Assembly (NCBI GenBank): GCA_003022005.1
Contig: PXRQ01000042.1
Location: 1-21,698, forward strand
Direction of reading: 5' to 3'
Length of the DNA stretch: 21,698 bases
From: Halobacteriales archaeon QS_5_70_15
Lineage (GTDB): Archaea > Halobacteriota > Halobacteria > Halobacteriales > Haloarculaceae
This document shows, piece by piece, positions 7,416 to 14,327 of this stretch (position 1 is the first letter of the stretch; each line of letters begins with the position of its first letter). The position numbers and the translations under genes were made by a program. The notes beneath the pieces were generated by a model, which searched no databases, was not told the origin of the DNA, and was given only the letters and a program-made list of their open reading frames with translations.

Positions 7416-8174
7416 TCACCCGGGCTCGTCGCCCTCCGACCGCCAGAACGACTCCTCCAGGTAGCGGTCGTACGTCGCCCGGTAGCCGAGCGCCCGGCCG
7501 ACGGGACCTAACACCCGACCGACCGCTCGCTGGACGCCGTACGGCACGCCCGCGAAGTACGTCTCATCGAGGGCCGCCTCGGCGATGACCGCTCCCTGGA
7601 GGAACCCGGGACGACCCCGGTCGTCGGTCTTCCCCTCGCTGGCGAGGCCGAACAGCGTCGCGACGACCCGGCCGAGCTCGTCGCTCTCGGGCACCGTTCG
7701 CCCGAGGAGGACGGCCTCGGCGTCGGTGTCGTTGCCGAAGGCGTGTGCGGTGCCGGGCGAGACGCGCAGTTCGGTCCCGGGACCGAGCCCGCGCTCGCGG
7801 CCCCCGACGCGGAACGTCACCTCCCCATCGCGGACCTCGAACCGCTCCTCGGCGTTCCGGTGGACGTGTTCTGCCGGCCCGCGCGCGCCAGGCTCGAGGC
7901 GTATCTCGACGTCCCACCCCTCGCAGTCCGCCTCGAGCACCGACACGCCCGTGACCGGGTTCCGCACGACGGCCCGGCCGGTCCTCGCGTCGCCCCCCGG
8001 TGCCTCGGTCGCGATACCGTCGTCGTCAGCGTCGGTGGCGGTACCGGTATCGCCGTCCGCACCCCCGTCGGTACCGACGGCCGCGGACGGCGATCCCTCC
8101 TCGGTCCTCATGTCCCGACGGACGAGCGGCACGCGCAAGTCGGTTTCGTACGCGGTAACCGACCGCGGGACCAT
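7416..8174 (-). CDS. Cupin-domain protein
   Basis: A protein of up to 252 residues with a single cupin-2 beta-barrel in the middle. Motif 1 is GPAEHVHRNAEERFEV followed by DGEVTFRVG; these His and Glu residues are the usual metal ligands. Motif 2, PGTAHAFGNDTDAEAVLL, supplies the last His. Cupins of this kind may be sensors, isomerases or dioxygenases, so no reaction is assigned. The C-terminal third (TYFAGVPYGVQRAVGRVLGP onward) is hydrophobic-aromatic and resembles the tails of other haloarchaeal and bacterial cupin proteins that I cannot name. The start is uncertain: ATG at 8174 or ATG at 8111. The latter would remove 21 residues and has a TATA-like gtacgaaac stretch about 31 bases before it. 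The segment between residues 23 and 63 is low-complexity and acidic. Monocistronic on the minus strand. Confidence 0.82.
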   Translation of the reverse strand: MVPRSVTAYETDLRVPLVRRDMRTEEGSPSAAVGTDGGADGDTGTATDADDDGIATEAPGGDARTGRAVVRNPVTGVSVLEADCEGWDVEIRLEPGARGPAEHVHRNAEERFEVRDGEVTFRVGGRERGLGPGTELRVSPGTAHAFGNDTDAEAVLLGRTVPESDELGRVVATLFGLASEGKTDDRGRPGFLQGAVIAEAALDETYFAGVPYGVQRAVGRVLGPVGRALGYRATYDRYLEESFWRSEGDEPG

Positions 8175-8213
8175 CCTGTCCCCTCGGCGGGTCCCGTCCG
8201 ACGGCCGTTCGTA

Positions 8214-8786
8214 TCAGGGGTCCCGGAGCACCGCCCCGATGTCCGACGCGGACATCTCCCCGACGACGTCCGTCAGCTCGCGGTCGAGCTCCTCGAGCTC
8301 GGCCTGGAGCTGCGTGTACACCTCGCTCCGCTCGAGCTCCGCCTCCGTACGGTGGCTCCGGAGGAGCGCGAGCTTCGAGGAGAGCGCGAAGTACCGGCCG
8401 AGCCCATCGTCGTAGTCGCTCACGCGGAGCATCCGCTCGACCAGGTCGAGCAGCTCGGCCCTCGACACGGGCTTGACGAGGTAGTCGTCGAACCCCATCC
8501 CGTAGATGTCGAAGTCGGGCGTCACTGCCGAGACCATCGCCACCCGGCAGTCGTGGCCGGCGTCCCGGATGTACTCGAGCACCTCGTCGCCGCTGATCCC
8601 CGGCAGCCGGCGATCGAGGAGGACCATGTCGACGCTCTCGTCGTAGGCCCCGAGTGCGGTCTCGCCGTCGTAGGCGGTCGACACCTCGTAGCGCTCGGAC
8701 AGCCACGACGCGTAGATGTCCGCCAGGGCACGCTCGTCCTCGACGACCAGCACCCGCGCCACCGACCCGGGTGACTCGTTCGTCAT
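8214..8786 (-). CDS. HalX-domain response regulator
   Basis: A 190-residue two-component receiver protein. Residues about 10-120 form the CheY-like receiver: acidic pocket Glu16/Asp17 (VLVVEDE), phosphoacceptor Asp58 (VLLDRRLPG), conserved Ser86 (MVSAV) and Lys105 (DYLVKPV). Residues about 122-182 form a HalX domain, a haloarchaeal C-terminal helical module with RYFALSSKLALLRSH and a Glu/Leu-rich helix likely to form a coiled coil. HalX proteins have no DNA-binding domain and are thought to relay phosphorylation signals or act by protein contacts. The ATG at 8786 starts the conserved sequence; the frame stays open a further 771 bases upstream with Arg/Pro/Ser-rich sequence that is clearly non-coding. 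No histidine kinase is nearby, so its partner is encoded elsewhere. It is divergent from the HAD-like gene. Confidence 0.93.
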   Translation of the reverse strand: MTNESPGSVARVLVVEDERALADIYASWLSERYEVSTAYDGETALGAYDESVDMVLLDRRLPGISGDEVLEYIRDAGHDCRVAMVSAVTPDFDIYGMGFDDYLVKPVSRAELLDLVERMLRVSDYDDGLGRYFALSSKLALLRSHRTEAELERSEVYTQLQAELEELDRELTDVVGEMSASDIGAVLRDP

Positions 8787-8820
8787 GTCATCATCTCGGT
8801 GGCTATTCGCTTCGCTCCGA

Positions 8821-8829
8821 GGTAAACGG
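8821..8829 (+). promoter_or_regulatory. TATA-like box for the HAD-like gene
   Basis: ggtaaacgg, 17-25 bases before the GTG at 8846, in the divergent region shared with the response regulator. It supports placing the start of the HAD-like protein at 8846. Confidence 0.45.
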
Positions 8830-8845
8830 GCGGGGGCGTTCTCTC

Positions 8846-9517
8846 GTGCTGAAGCGACCCCACCGTAACGCCTTCGGCGCCTCGTCGCTCCGCCTCGACG
8901 ACGCCGACCGCGAGCGGCTACGGACGGCGGTCCTCGAGGTCGTCCGGTACCGCGGCGGCGGGCGGCCCCGACGGCGGTGGGCGTGGACGCTCCGGGCACT
9001 CTCCGCGGCCGGGCGCCTCGGCGGCCCCTCCCTGGCCGGCGACGCGCTCGAGCGGCTCTCGCGGCTTCGCGCCCGCCGACCGTCCCGGGGGCGTCCCCGG
9101 AACGGCTCGGCGGCCATCGACTACGACGGGATGTGTCGCGTGACGCTCGGGGGGTACGGGGCGTTCCTCCGCGGTCGCGACCGGGCGACCGTCGAGCGGG
9201 CGACTGACCGCCGACCCGACGGCCAGGGCCATGCTTTCGAGGCCGAAGCGGGACGGTACACCGGCGAGTACGCCCCGGTCGACAAGCGGGCCGCCCTGGC
9301 CGAGATACGCGAGATCCGCGGCTGGGACTACGTCGTCGCGGCGGGGGACTCGGCGGTCGACGCCGAGATGGCCGCCGTCGCGGACTGCTTCCTGGCGGTG
9401 GACCGTCGGGGCGACGGCCGCCGTCGGTTCGAGGGGCTGGATCCGGTGGCGCTGGCCGACCCCGCCACCCTCCGCCGGGCGGTCCGGATCGGCGGGAGGA
9501 GGCCGGCGATGGGCTGA
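8846..9517 (+). CDS. HAD-superfamily-like protein lacking a clear motif I
   Basis: A 223-residue protein whose second half resembles phosphoserine phosphatase-type HAD hydrolases: EAGRYTGEYAPVDKRAALAEI (motif III Lys147) followed by VVAAGDSAVDAEMAAVADCFLAVD (motif IV, GDSAVDAEM at residues 168-176). The first ~85 residues are Arg-rich and show no HAD features. The nucleophile motif DxDGT expected at the N-terminus is missing; the nearest sequence is IDYDGMCRV at residues 91-99, unusually close to motif III. This could be a degenerate or truncated phosphatase, or a protein that keeps only the Mg-binding half of the fold. The GTG at 8846 is chosen because a TATA-like box precedes it; the frame is open further upstream but antisense to the response regulator. 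Function not assigned. Confidence 0.6.
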   Translation: MLKRPHRNAFGASSLRLDDADRERLRTAVLEVVRYRGGGRPRRRWAWTLRALSAAGRLGGPSLAGDALERLSRLRARRPSRGRPRNGSAAIDYDGMCRVTLGGYGAFLRGRDRATVERATDRRPDGQGHAFEAEAGRYTGEYAPVDKRAALAEIREIRGWDYVVAAGDSAVDAEMAAVADCFLAVDRRGDGRRRFEGLDPVALADPATLRRAVRIGGRRPAMG

Positions 9518-9596
9518 TGCGCGTTCTGCGAGTCGCAGGTGCGCTCTGAGGTGACACCGTCCGGTCCCCACCGGTCGGTCGTCGCTGGCCGCCGAT

Positions 9597-11153
9597 TCAG
9601 TCCTCCGGCGTCTCGGTTCCCTCGGGTGTGGGCGTCTCGGTTCCCTCGGGTGTGGGCGTCTCGGTTCCTTCCGGCGTCTCGGTTCCCTCGGGTGTGGGCG
9701 TCTCGGTTCCCTCCGGCGTCTCGGTTCCCTCGGGTGTGGGCGTCCCGGTTCCTCCGTCGTCCCCGGAGTCGGAGGTCGTTGGCCTGAGTACGACCGGGTT
9801 TGTCGGTGCACCGCTACCGCGTTCGACGTTCAGCGGAGCGGCGGTGAACAGGAACTCGTAGATCCCGTCCTCGGCACAGGCCGCGGCCAGGTCGCGCAGA
9901 TCGAGTATCTCGTTGAGGTAGACCCCGAGGTTCCGGATCAGGGCACCGTGGAGCGGAATGACGATGGTCTCGCAGCCCTCCTCATCCGCCGAGTCGCACT
10001 GCTCGCCCGTCGCGGGGTTGATGGTCTGGACCACCTTCTCGACGGCGAGGGTGTCCGCGCCGACGTACGGGATGTCCATGTCGGCGAACCACTCCACCAG
10101 TTCCTCGCTGTAGAGGAGTCCGGGCTCGTTGAGGGGGCCCCACTCCGCGTCGGGGTCTCGAGTCCGCTCGGTCGACCCCGTCCGCACGAGGAGGAGGTCG
10201 CGCTCCCGGAGCTCCGTCCCCTGTGCCTCGGCGGTCGCCATCAGTTCCTCGAAGGTGATCCCGTAGCCGAGCGGCAGACGACCGTTCTCGTCGCTGACGT
10301 CGTCGAGGTGTCGACCGACGTCGAGCAGGACGGCCCGCCCCGCGAGGCCGCTCCCGGCGGCCCCCGAGATGTCGGCCCTGCCGAGTCCCTTCGTCTGGGC
10401 GACGGGACCGAGCGTCTCGCGGTCACCGTTGCCGCCGATGGCGTCGGCGCTGTCGGGCTCGTCGCCGGGGTCGGGACCGTCCGGGGCCGTGGCCGTCCCG
10501 AACAGCGTCGTCTCGAACTCCTTCTCCTCGTTGGTCGTGCTCACGTCGAACCCGTTGTATATCTGCTCCCCGTACCAGGCGTGACCCAGGGCGTCGAGGT
10601 GGGTCGTCCCCTGGAGGAACGCATCCGTAGCGAACTTGTCGTCCACGAACGCGACGCCTCCGGGGGTTCCACTCCCCTCCGGCGGGGTCGTGTTGTCCCG
10701 CCTGCCGGGCGTACGCGGCGGGAACGCCGGGTCGCCCGTATCGGTCGAGGGCCACTCGACCTCGCCGTCGGGAAAGATGACGTCCGGCTGCTCGGGGTCG
10801 GGGCTGATCACCTCGCCGGTCATCGAGAGCTGCAGGGTGAACCGCTCGATCCCTTTCCGACCCCGTTTGGTCGCCGTTCTCATGCCCTCGAACGCCTCCT
10901 CGCTCCCGAGGAGGTTCAGTCGGCCGAGTTCGTCGGCCTCGCCCCACCGGCCCCAGTCCTTCGGGGCGTCCTCGAGGAGCCGCTGGACGGGGGACTGGTC
11001 GTCGTCATCGCCGCCCTCCTGTGCGGCGACCGCGCCGGGGGTCGTCCCGGCGAGCGCGAACGCCATCGCCGCCCCGCAGCCGCCCATGAACTTCCGTCGT
11101 CCTGTACCGTCCGAACAGCCACAGCTATCGCTGTGTTCGTGATCGGGTGCCAT
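9597..11153 (-). CDS. Tat-exported cyclase-family (kynurenine formamidase-like) hydrolase
   Basis: A 518-residue secreted protein of the cyclase family, metal-dependent hydrolases that include bacterial kynurenine formamidase. The metal-binding signature is clear at residues 182-191 (GTTHLDALGH; His185, Asp187, His191), and IVIPLHGALIRNLGVYLNEIL later in the chain fits the family's active-site region. Residues 19-44 are a twin-arginine signal (GRRKFMGG followed by a hydrophobic stretch and cleavage after AVA), so the enzyme acts outside the cell. An unusual Cys pair, SCGCSDG, precedes the signal. The C-terminus from about residue 468 is a Thr/Pro/Glu/Gly repeat tail with no anchor. The ATG at 11153 is preferred: a strong TATA box at 11204-11213 puts transcription start near 11180, inside any longer frame. 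Substrate unknown; no kynurenine-pathway gene is nearby. The gene stands alone. Confidence 0.88.
   Translation of the reverse strand: MAPDHEHSDSCGCSDGTGRRKFMGGCGAAMAFALAGTTPGAVAAQEGGDDDDQSPVQRLLEDAPKDWGRWGEADELGRLNLLGSEEAFEGMRTATKRGRKGIERFTLQLSMTGEVISPDPEQPDVIFPDGEVEWPSTDTGDPAFPPRTPGRRDNTTPPEGSGTPGGVAFVDDKFATDAFLQGTTHLDALGHAWYGEQIYNGFDVSTTNEEKEFETTLFGTATAPDGPDPGDEPDSADAIGGNGDRETLGPVAQTKGLGRADISGAAGSGLAGRAVLLDVGRHLDDVSDENGRLPLGYGITFEELMATAEAQGTELRERDLLLVRTGSTERTRDPDAEWGPLNEPGLLYSEELVEWFADMDIPYVGADTLAVEKVVQTINPATGEQCDSADEEGCETIVIPLHGALIRNLGVYLNEILDLRDLAAACAEDGIYEFLFTAAPLNVERGSGAPTNPVVLRPTTSDSGDDGGTGTPTPEGTETPEGTETPTPEGTETPEGTETPTPEGTETPTPEGTETPED
9600..9748. repeat. Mixed 18/24-bp tandem repeats encoding the Thr/Pro/Glu tail
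   Basis: Units built on ggcgtctcggttccctc are repeated about seven times with alternating 18- and 24-base periods. On the minus strand they encode alternating PEGTET and PTPEGTET units at the C-terminus of the cyclase-family protein. Both periods are multiples of three, so gain or loss of a unit keeps the frame. Confidence 0.9.
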
Positions 11154-11164
11154 GTCGTACCATT

Positions 11165-11181
11165 CCGCACGCGTCGTGCGG
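11165..11181 (-). promoter_or_regulatory. 17-base inverted repeat at the predicted transcription start of the cyclase gene
   Basis: Perfect 7-base arms (ccgcacg / cgtgcgg) around cgt, lying 23-43 bases downstream of the TATA box and ending 12 bases before the ATG. The position fits either an operator covering the transcription start or a hairpin in a short 5' leader. Confidence 0.45.
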
Positions 11182-11203
11182 TGATTCCCCACGCTCGCGG
11201 GTC

Positions 11204-11213
11204 TTATATAAAT
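11204..11213 (-). promoter_or_regulatory. TATA box of the cyclase-family gene
   Basis: atttatataag on the minus strand is the most AT-rich promoter element in the window. It lies about 51 bases before the ATG at 11153, predicting a short leader of about 25-30 bases rather than a leaderless transcript. Confidence 0.65.
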
Positions 11214-11366
11214 GCTGTGGCCGAAGCTCCCGGCCCCGGGGATCGACCCGGCTGGCGCCCGGAGCGGGGCCTGTCCGGCGGTCGGTCGGCGGCTCCCGGC
11301 CCACGGGCCAGCCGTGTGAACGGCCCGGTCCGGTTCGTCCCCACCGTCCGGTCGGTTCGGAGGCCG

Positions 11367-11819
11367 TCAGTTATCGCGGGCCCCGTCCTCGGAGCCGAGT
11401 CCCTCGTCCCTGAGTTCCCGGTCGCGGTCGGTCTCGACGGTCAGGTCGGGCACGGTCCGGGGTCGGCCGTCGGCGTCGACGGCGACGAAGACGAAACAGG
11501 ACTCGCTGGTCCGCTCGCGCTCGCCGGTCCGCGGGTCCTCGCGGTCGACCTGGAGCCGGACCCGCACGCTCGTCCGGCCGGCGGCGTAGGTCCACGACTC
11601 CACGACCGCGATGTCGCCGCGTGGGATCGGCCGCTCGAAGTTCAGGCTCTCGACGCGGGCGGTCACGCAGGTCTCGCCGGCGAACCGCATCGCCGACATC
11701 GCGCCGATCTCGTCCATCAGCTTCATCACGATGCCGCCGTGGGCCGTGTCGAGGTTGTTCGTCTGGTTGGGCTGGATTCGCTCGCGGTTCTCGATGTAGG
11801 TCTCGCTGGGGGTCGGCAC
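11367..11819 (-). CDS. Hotdog-fold acyl-CoA thioesterase
   Basis: A 150-residue single hotdog domain of the acyl-CoA thioesterase (YciA/BFIT) group, which hydrolyses acyl-CoA to free acid and CoA in the cytoplasm. The conserved core is NNLDTAHGGIVMKLMDEIGA, with the Asn and Asp of this group, followed by CVTARVESLNFERPIPRGD and VRVRLQVDREDPRTGER. The last 20 residues are an acidic/basic tail. The GTG at 11819 (residues VPTPSETYIENRE...) is the natural start: a TATA-like ctttcatcc lies 24-30 bases upstream, and the frame beyond it is Arg/Pro-rich and antisense. It is downstream of, and parallel to, the winged-helix gene, with a 47-base gap and probably its own promoter. A CoA-transferase lies across the divergent region, so the area has a CoA-ester theme. 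Confidence 0.88.
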   Translation of the reverse strand: MPTPSETYIENRERIQPNQTNNLDTAHGGIVMKLMDEIGAMSAMRFAGETCVTARVESLNFERPIPRGDIAVVESWTYAAGRTSVRVRLQVDREDPRTGERERTSESCFVFVAVDADGRPRTVPDLTVETDRDRELRDEGLGSEDGARDN

Positions 11820-11840
11820 GGCCCGGAGTCGCGTCCGGGG

Positions 11841-11850
11841 GGATGAAAGG
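11841..11850 (-). promoter_or_regulatory. TATA-like box for the thioesterase
   Basis: Reads cctttcatcc on the minus strand, 22-31 bases before the GTG at 11819, supporting that start. Confidence 0.4.
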
Positions 11851-11866
11851 CTACCGCGGCCCGGCG

Positions 11867-12232
11867 CTACTCGACGGACGCGACGGACTCGGCGAGGGGC
11901 CCGAACCGGTCGTCCGTCGCGAGCGCGTCGAGGACGGTCCCGGGATCGGCGGCCAGCGAGTAGACCGGGCGGCCCTTCCCGACCGGGGACTGGTCGCCGA
12001 CGGTCTCCTCGAGGAGGCCCGCGGCCTCGAGCGCCGAGAGCGCCCTGATGATCCCCTGCCGGGTGACCCCGCCGCCGCCGAAGGGGTCCCCGTCGAGGTC
12101 GTCGAGGTGTCCCTCGCAGAACTCCCGGACGTCGAACGAGCGCGCTCCCGTCCCTTCGCGGGCCTCGATGTCGGCGACGGCCAGCAGCACGAACCGCTGT
12201 AGCGGCGTCGTCGAGTCCAGAGCCTCCTGCAT
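11867..12232 (-). CDS. Winged-helix transcription-regulator-like protein
   Basis: A 121-residue protein with a predicted winged-helix fold: helix TTPLQRFVLLAVADIEAREG, a recognition-helix-like TRQGIIRALSALEAAGLLEE, and a wing with GKGRPVYSLA. It resembles haloarchaeal small regulators and PadR/MarR-like DNA-binding proteins but matches no family I can name. The ATG at 12232 is chosen because a TATA-like gattgatg lies 25-32 bases upstream; an ATG at 12259 would overlap that box. It is divergent from the class III CoA-transferase and upstream of the thioesterase, so control of either is plausible but unproven. No cofactor or metal site is apparent. Confidence 0.7.
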   Translation of the reverse strand: MQEALDSTTPLQRFVLLAVADIEAREGTGARSFDVREFCEGHLDDLDGDPFGGGGVTRQGIIRALSALEAAGLLEETVGDQSPVGKGRPVYSLAADPGTVLDALATDDRFGPLAESVASVE

Positions 12233-12256
12233 GCCCGGGCGTCCGCGTCCCTCCGG

Positions 12257-12264
12257 CATCAATC
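12257..12264 (-). promoter_or_regulatory. TATA-like box for the winged-helix gene
   Basis: Reads gattgatg on the minus strand, 25-32 bases before the ATG at 12232. It argues against the upstream ATG at 12259. Confidence 0.4.
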
Positions 12265-12371
12265 TGCCGACGCACCGATCGGGGCCGAGCCCGCGGCCGC
12301 GGGGACGCGGACCGGTCCAGCCGCCGATCCGCGGTCGACGGGGCGGTCACGGCGAGCCCGGTCGAACCCGA

Positions 12372-12379
12372 CCGCTTAC
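12372..12379 (+). promoter_or_regulatory. TATA-like box for the CoA-transferase
   Basis: ccgcttac, 25-32 bases before the ATG at 12404, giving a leaderless transcript. Confidence 0.45.
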
Positions 12380-12403
12380 GTCCCTCCTTGGCGAGCCACG
12401 CAC

Positions 12404-13600
12404 ATGGCCCGACCACTCGAGGACGTCTCGGTCCTGGAACTGTCGACGATGATCGCCGGCCCGTACGCGGGGCAGATGCTCGGCGACCTCGGGGCGGACG
12501 TGGTGAAGATCGAGCGCCCGGGGGGTGGCGAACTCGCCCGCGGGCTCGAACCGATGGTGGACGGGGAGAGCTTCTACTACCTCACCGCCAACCGGAACAA
12601 GCGGGGGCTCGCGCTGGACGTCACCGACGAGGACGGCCGCGAGGTGTTCCTCGACCTCGCGGAGGCGGCCGACGTCGTCCTGCTGAACTTCCCACCGACG
12701 TTCGCCGAGCGGTACGGCATCGACCACGAGACGGTCCGCGAGCGGAACCCCGAACTCGTCTACTGCTCGATCTCGGCGTACGGCGCGACCGGTCCCTACC
12801 GCGAGGACGCCGGCATCGACACGACCGTCCAGGCGCTCAGCGGGGCGATGTCGATGGCCCGCACCGAGGAGACGCCGCCGATGCGGACCGGGGTGCCGAT
12901 GAACGACGTGTTCGCCTCGCTGTACGCCGTCCAGGGGATCCTGACGGCGCTGTACGATCGCCGTGACACCGGTGAGGGGGAGTTCGTCGACGTCGCGCTG
13001 CTGGACGCGGGCGTCGCCGGACTCACGACGCGGGCGACCTACTCGTTCGCCACGGGCGAGCCGTACCCGCCGTTCGGCCGCCGGCACAACTACTTCGCCC
13101 CCGAGGGGGTCTACGAGGTCGCCGACGGGGACGTTCAACTATCCGTCATCACCGACCGACACTGGCGGCGGTTCTGCGAGGCGATCGACGAGCCCGGACT
13201 GGCCGCCGACGAGCGGTTCGAGGAGGTCAACCGCCGGGTGTCGAATCGGGGGGCGCTGGACGACCGGCTCGCGGACCTGCTCGCCGGATGGGAGGTGGAC
13301 GAACTCGTCGCCGCGCTACGGGAGCACGACGTCCCGGCGGCACCGGTCAACGACACCGTCTCCGTGTGGGAGCACCCGCAGGTCCGCGCCCGGGGGATGC
13401 GCCGGACGATGGAGCACCCCGACGCCGGCGAGGTCGACACGCTCGGGTTCCCCGTGAAGTACGACCGGATCGAGCCCCGGATCGACCGGCACCCGCCGCG
13501 CCCCGGCGAACACACCGAGGCGGTGCTCCGGGCGCGGGGTTACAGCGACCCGGAGATCGACGAACTCCGCGAGGCGGGGCTGATCGAGACGGCGGAGTAG
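12404..13600 (+). CDS. Class III CoA-transferase (CaiB/BaiF family)
   Basis: A 398-residue enzyme that moves CoA between carboxylic acids, or a racemase of the same fold, in the cytoplasm. The N-terminal block is typical: VLELSTMIAGPYAGQMLGDLGADVVKIE, then NRNKRGLALDV. SAYGATGPY marks the middle. The catalytic Asp is expected at Asp168 in GVPMNDVFASLYAVQGILTAL, directly before the conserved small-residue helix. The C-terminal part contains the family's HDVPAAPVNDT and FPVKYD segments. Length matches the family. The ATG at 12404 has a TATA-like box 25-32 bases upstream. The acyl substrate cannot be read from sequence; formyl-, carnitinyl-, succinyl- and mesaconyl-CoA transferases share this architecture. 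It is monocistronic and divergent from the winged-helix gene; the hotdog thioesterase beyond that also acts on CoA esters. Confidence 0.94.
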   Translation: MARPLEDVSVLELSTMIAGPYAGQMLGDLGADVVKIERPGGGELARGLEPMVDGESFYYLTANRNKRGLALDVTDEDGREVFLDLAEAADVVLLNFPPTFAERYGIDHETVRERNPELVYCSISAYGATGPYREDAGIDTTVQALSGAMSMARTEETPPMRTGVPMNDVFASLYAVQGILTALYDRRDTGEGEFVDVALLDAGVAGLTTRATYSFATGEPYPPFGRRHNYFAPEGVYEVADGDVQLSVITDRHWRRFCEAIDEPGLAADERFEEVNRRVSNRGALDDRLADLLAGWEVDELVAALREHDVPAAPVNDTVSVWEHPQVRARGMRRTMEHPDAGEVDTLGFPVKYDRIEPRIDRHPPRPGEHTEAVLRARGYSDPEIDELREAGLIETAE

Positions 13601-13682
13601 GCCGACGGCCCCGCCGGTCCGGGACCCGGTGGTCGGGGAACTGGACCGGGCCGGGCTCGCCTCGGGGCCGACACCGTCCGCG

Positions 13683-14219
13683 TCACCTCTCCGGCGGCTC
13701 CCCCCAGATGAACTCCGACTCCGACTCCGCCTCGATCTCGATCCCCGTTCCGTCCTCGTGCCCCTCGGGTTCGGCCTCCAGGAGCATCGCCCCGACGGCC
13801 CCGGCTCCACCGAGTCTCGGCCCCAGCGCGTAAACCACGAGGGCCGCCGCCGCGTAGACCGGCGCGTCCAGGACGGCCAACCACCCGGAGCGGGCGGTCA
13901 GGAAGAGGACGACGGCGAACGTCGAGAGCACGCCGCCGACCAGGGCGGCCCCGACCTCCCGCCGTCCGCCGCCCGCCACGGCCACCACCCCATAGAGGAA
14001 CGCGGGCAGCCCGTAGCCCGCCGCCCCCACGGCGAGCCGGCGGTAGGTCAGGAAGGCGTCCGGACCGAACGGGACCGTCCCGGTGAGCACGAACAGCCCG
14101 AGCCCGGCGACGACCGACAGGAGCCCGGACAGGACGAGCGCCTGTCCGAACCGCCCGCTCCCCCGATCCCCGTCCCCGAGGATCCCGGAGAGCCACCCCG
14201 GTGTCCCTCCCGTTGCCAT
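13683..14219 (-). CDS. Four-helix membrane protein with acidic C-terminal tail
   Basis: A 178-residue integral membrane protein with four predicted transmembrane helices at about residues 26-46, 59-83, 88-108 and 115-135, followed by an acidic cytoplasmic tail that ends in SEFIWGEPPER. No iron-permease REGLE motif or other transporter signature is present, so although it is divergent from the iron-related operon I cannot call it a permease. The ATG at 14219 is the natural start; upstream sequence in this frame is antisense to the P19-like gene. A weak TATA-like stretch overlaps the direct repeat at 14242-14250. Recognisably a haloarchaeal-type membrane protein; function unknown. Confidence 0.72.
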   Translation of the reverse strand: MATGGTPGWLSGILGDGDRGSGRFGQALVLSGLLSVVAGLGLFVLTGTVPFGPDAFLTYRRLAVGAAGYGLPAFLYGVVAVAGGGRREVGAALVGGVLSTFAVVLFLTARSGWLAVLDAPVYAAAALVVYALGPRLGGAGAVGAMLLEAEPEGHEDGTGIEIEAESESEFIWGEPPER

Positions 14220-14220
14220 C

Positions 14221-14250
14221 CCGTACAGTTCGTGGCCGGCTCCGTACAGT
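14221..14250. promoter_or_regulatory. Direct repeat of a 9-mer with 21-bp spacing in a divergent promoter
   Basis: ccgtacagt occurs at 14221-14229 and again at 14242-14250, exactly 21 bases apart, which places the two copies on the same face of the helix. It lies between the membrane-protein start (14219, -) and the P19-like start (14328, +) and is a candidate operator for either gene. Confidence 0.45.
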
Positions 14251-14327
14251 GGTTTCCCATAGACACGTTCGGGGGTTTGGACGGTCGGACCACAACCCCC
14301 TTCTCCGCCAGTCCCCCAGTCCGGGGT

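Noticed and set aside
9515..9549. Tiny ATG frame overlapping the HAD-like stop codon
   Set aside because: Only ten codons, with no conserved features; the overlap is likely chance.
8787..9557. Extension of the response regulator upstream of 8786
   Set aside because: The sequence is Arg/Pro/Ser-rich, antisense to the HAD-like gene, and the conserved receiver domain begins right after the ATG at 8786.
8918..9811. Minus-strand frame with HPREPRR repeats
   Set aside because: The repeats are just the Thr/Pro/Glu repeat DNA of the cyclase gene read in another frame.
9948..11846. 632-codon plus-strand open frame
   Set aside because: Antisense to the cyclase-family and thioesterase genes, which carry clear motifs; no domain in the plus-strand product.
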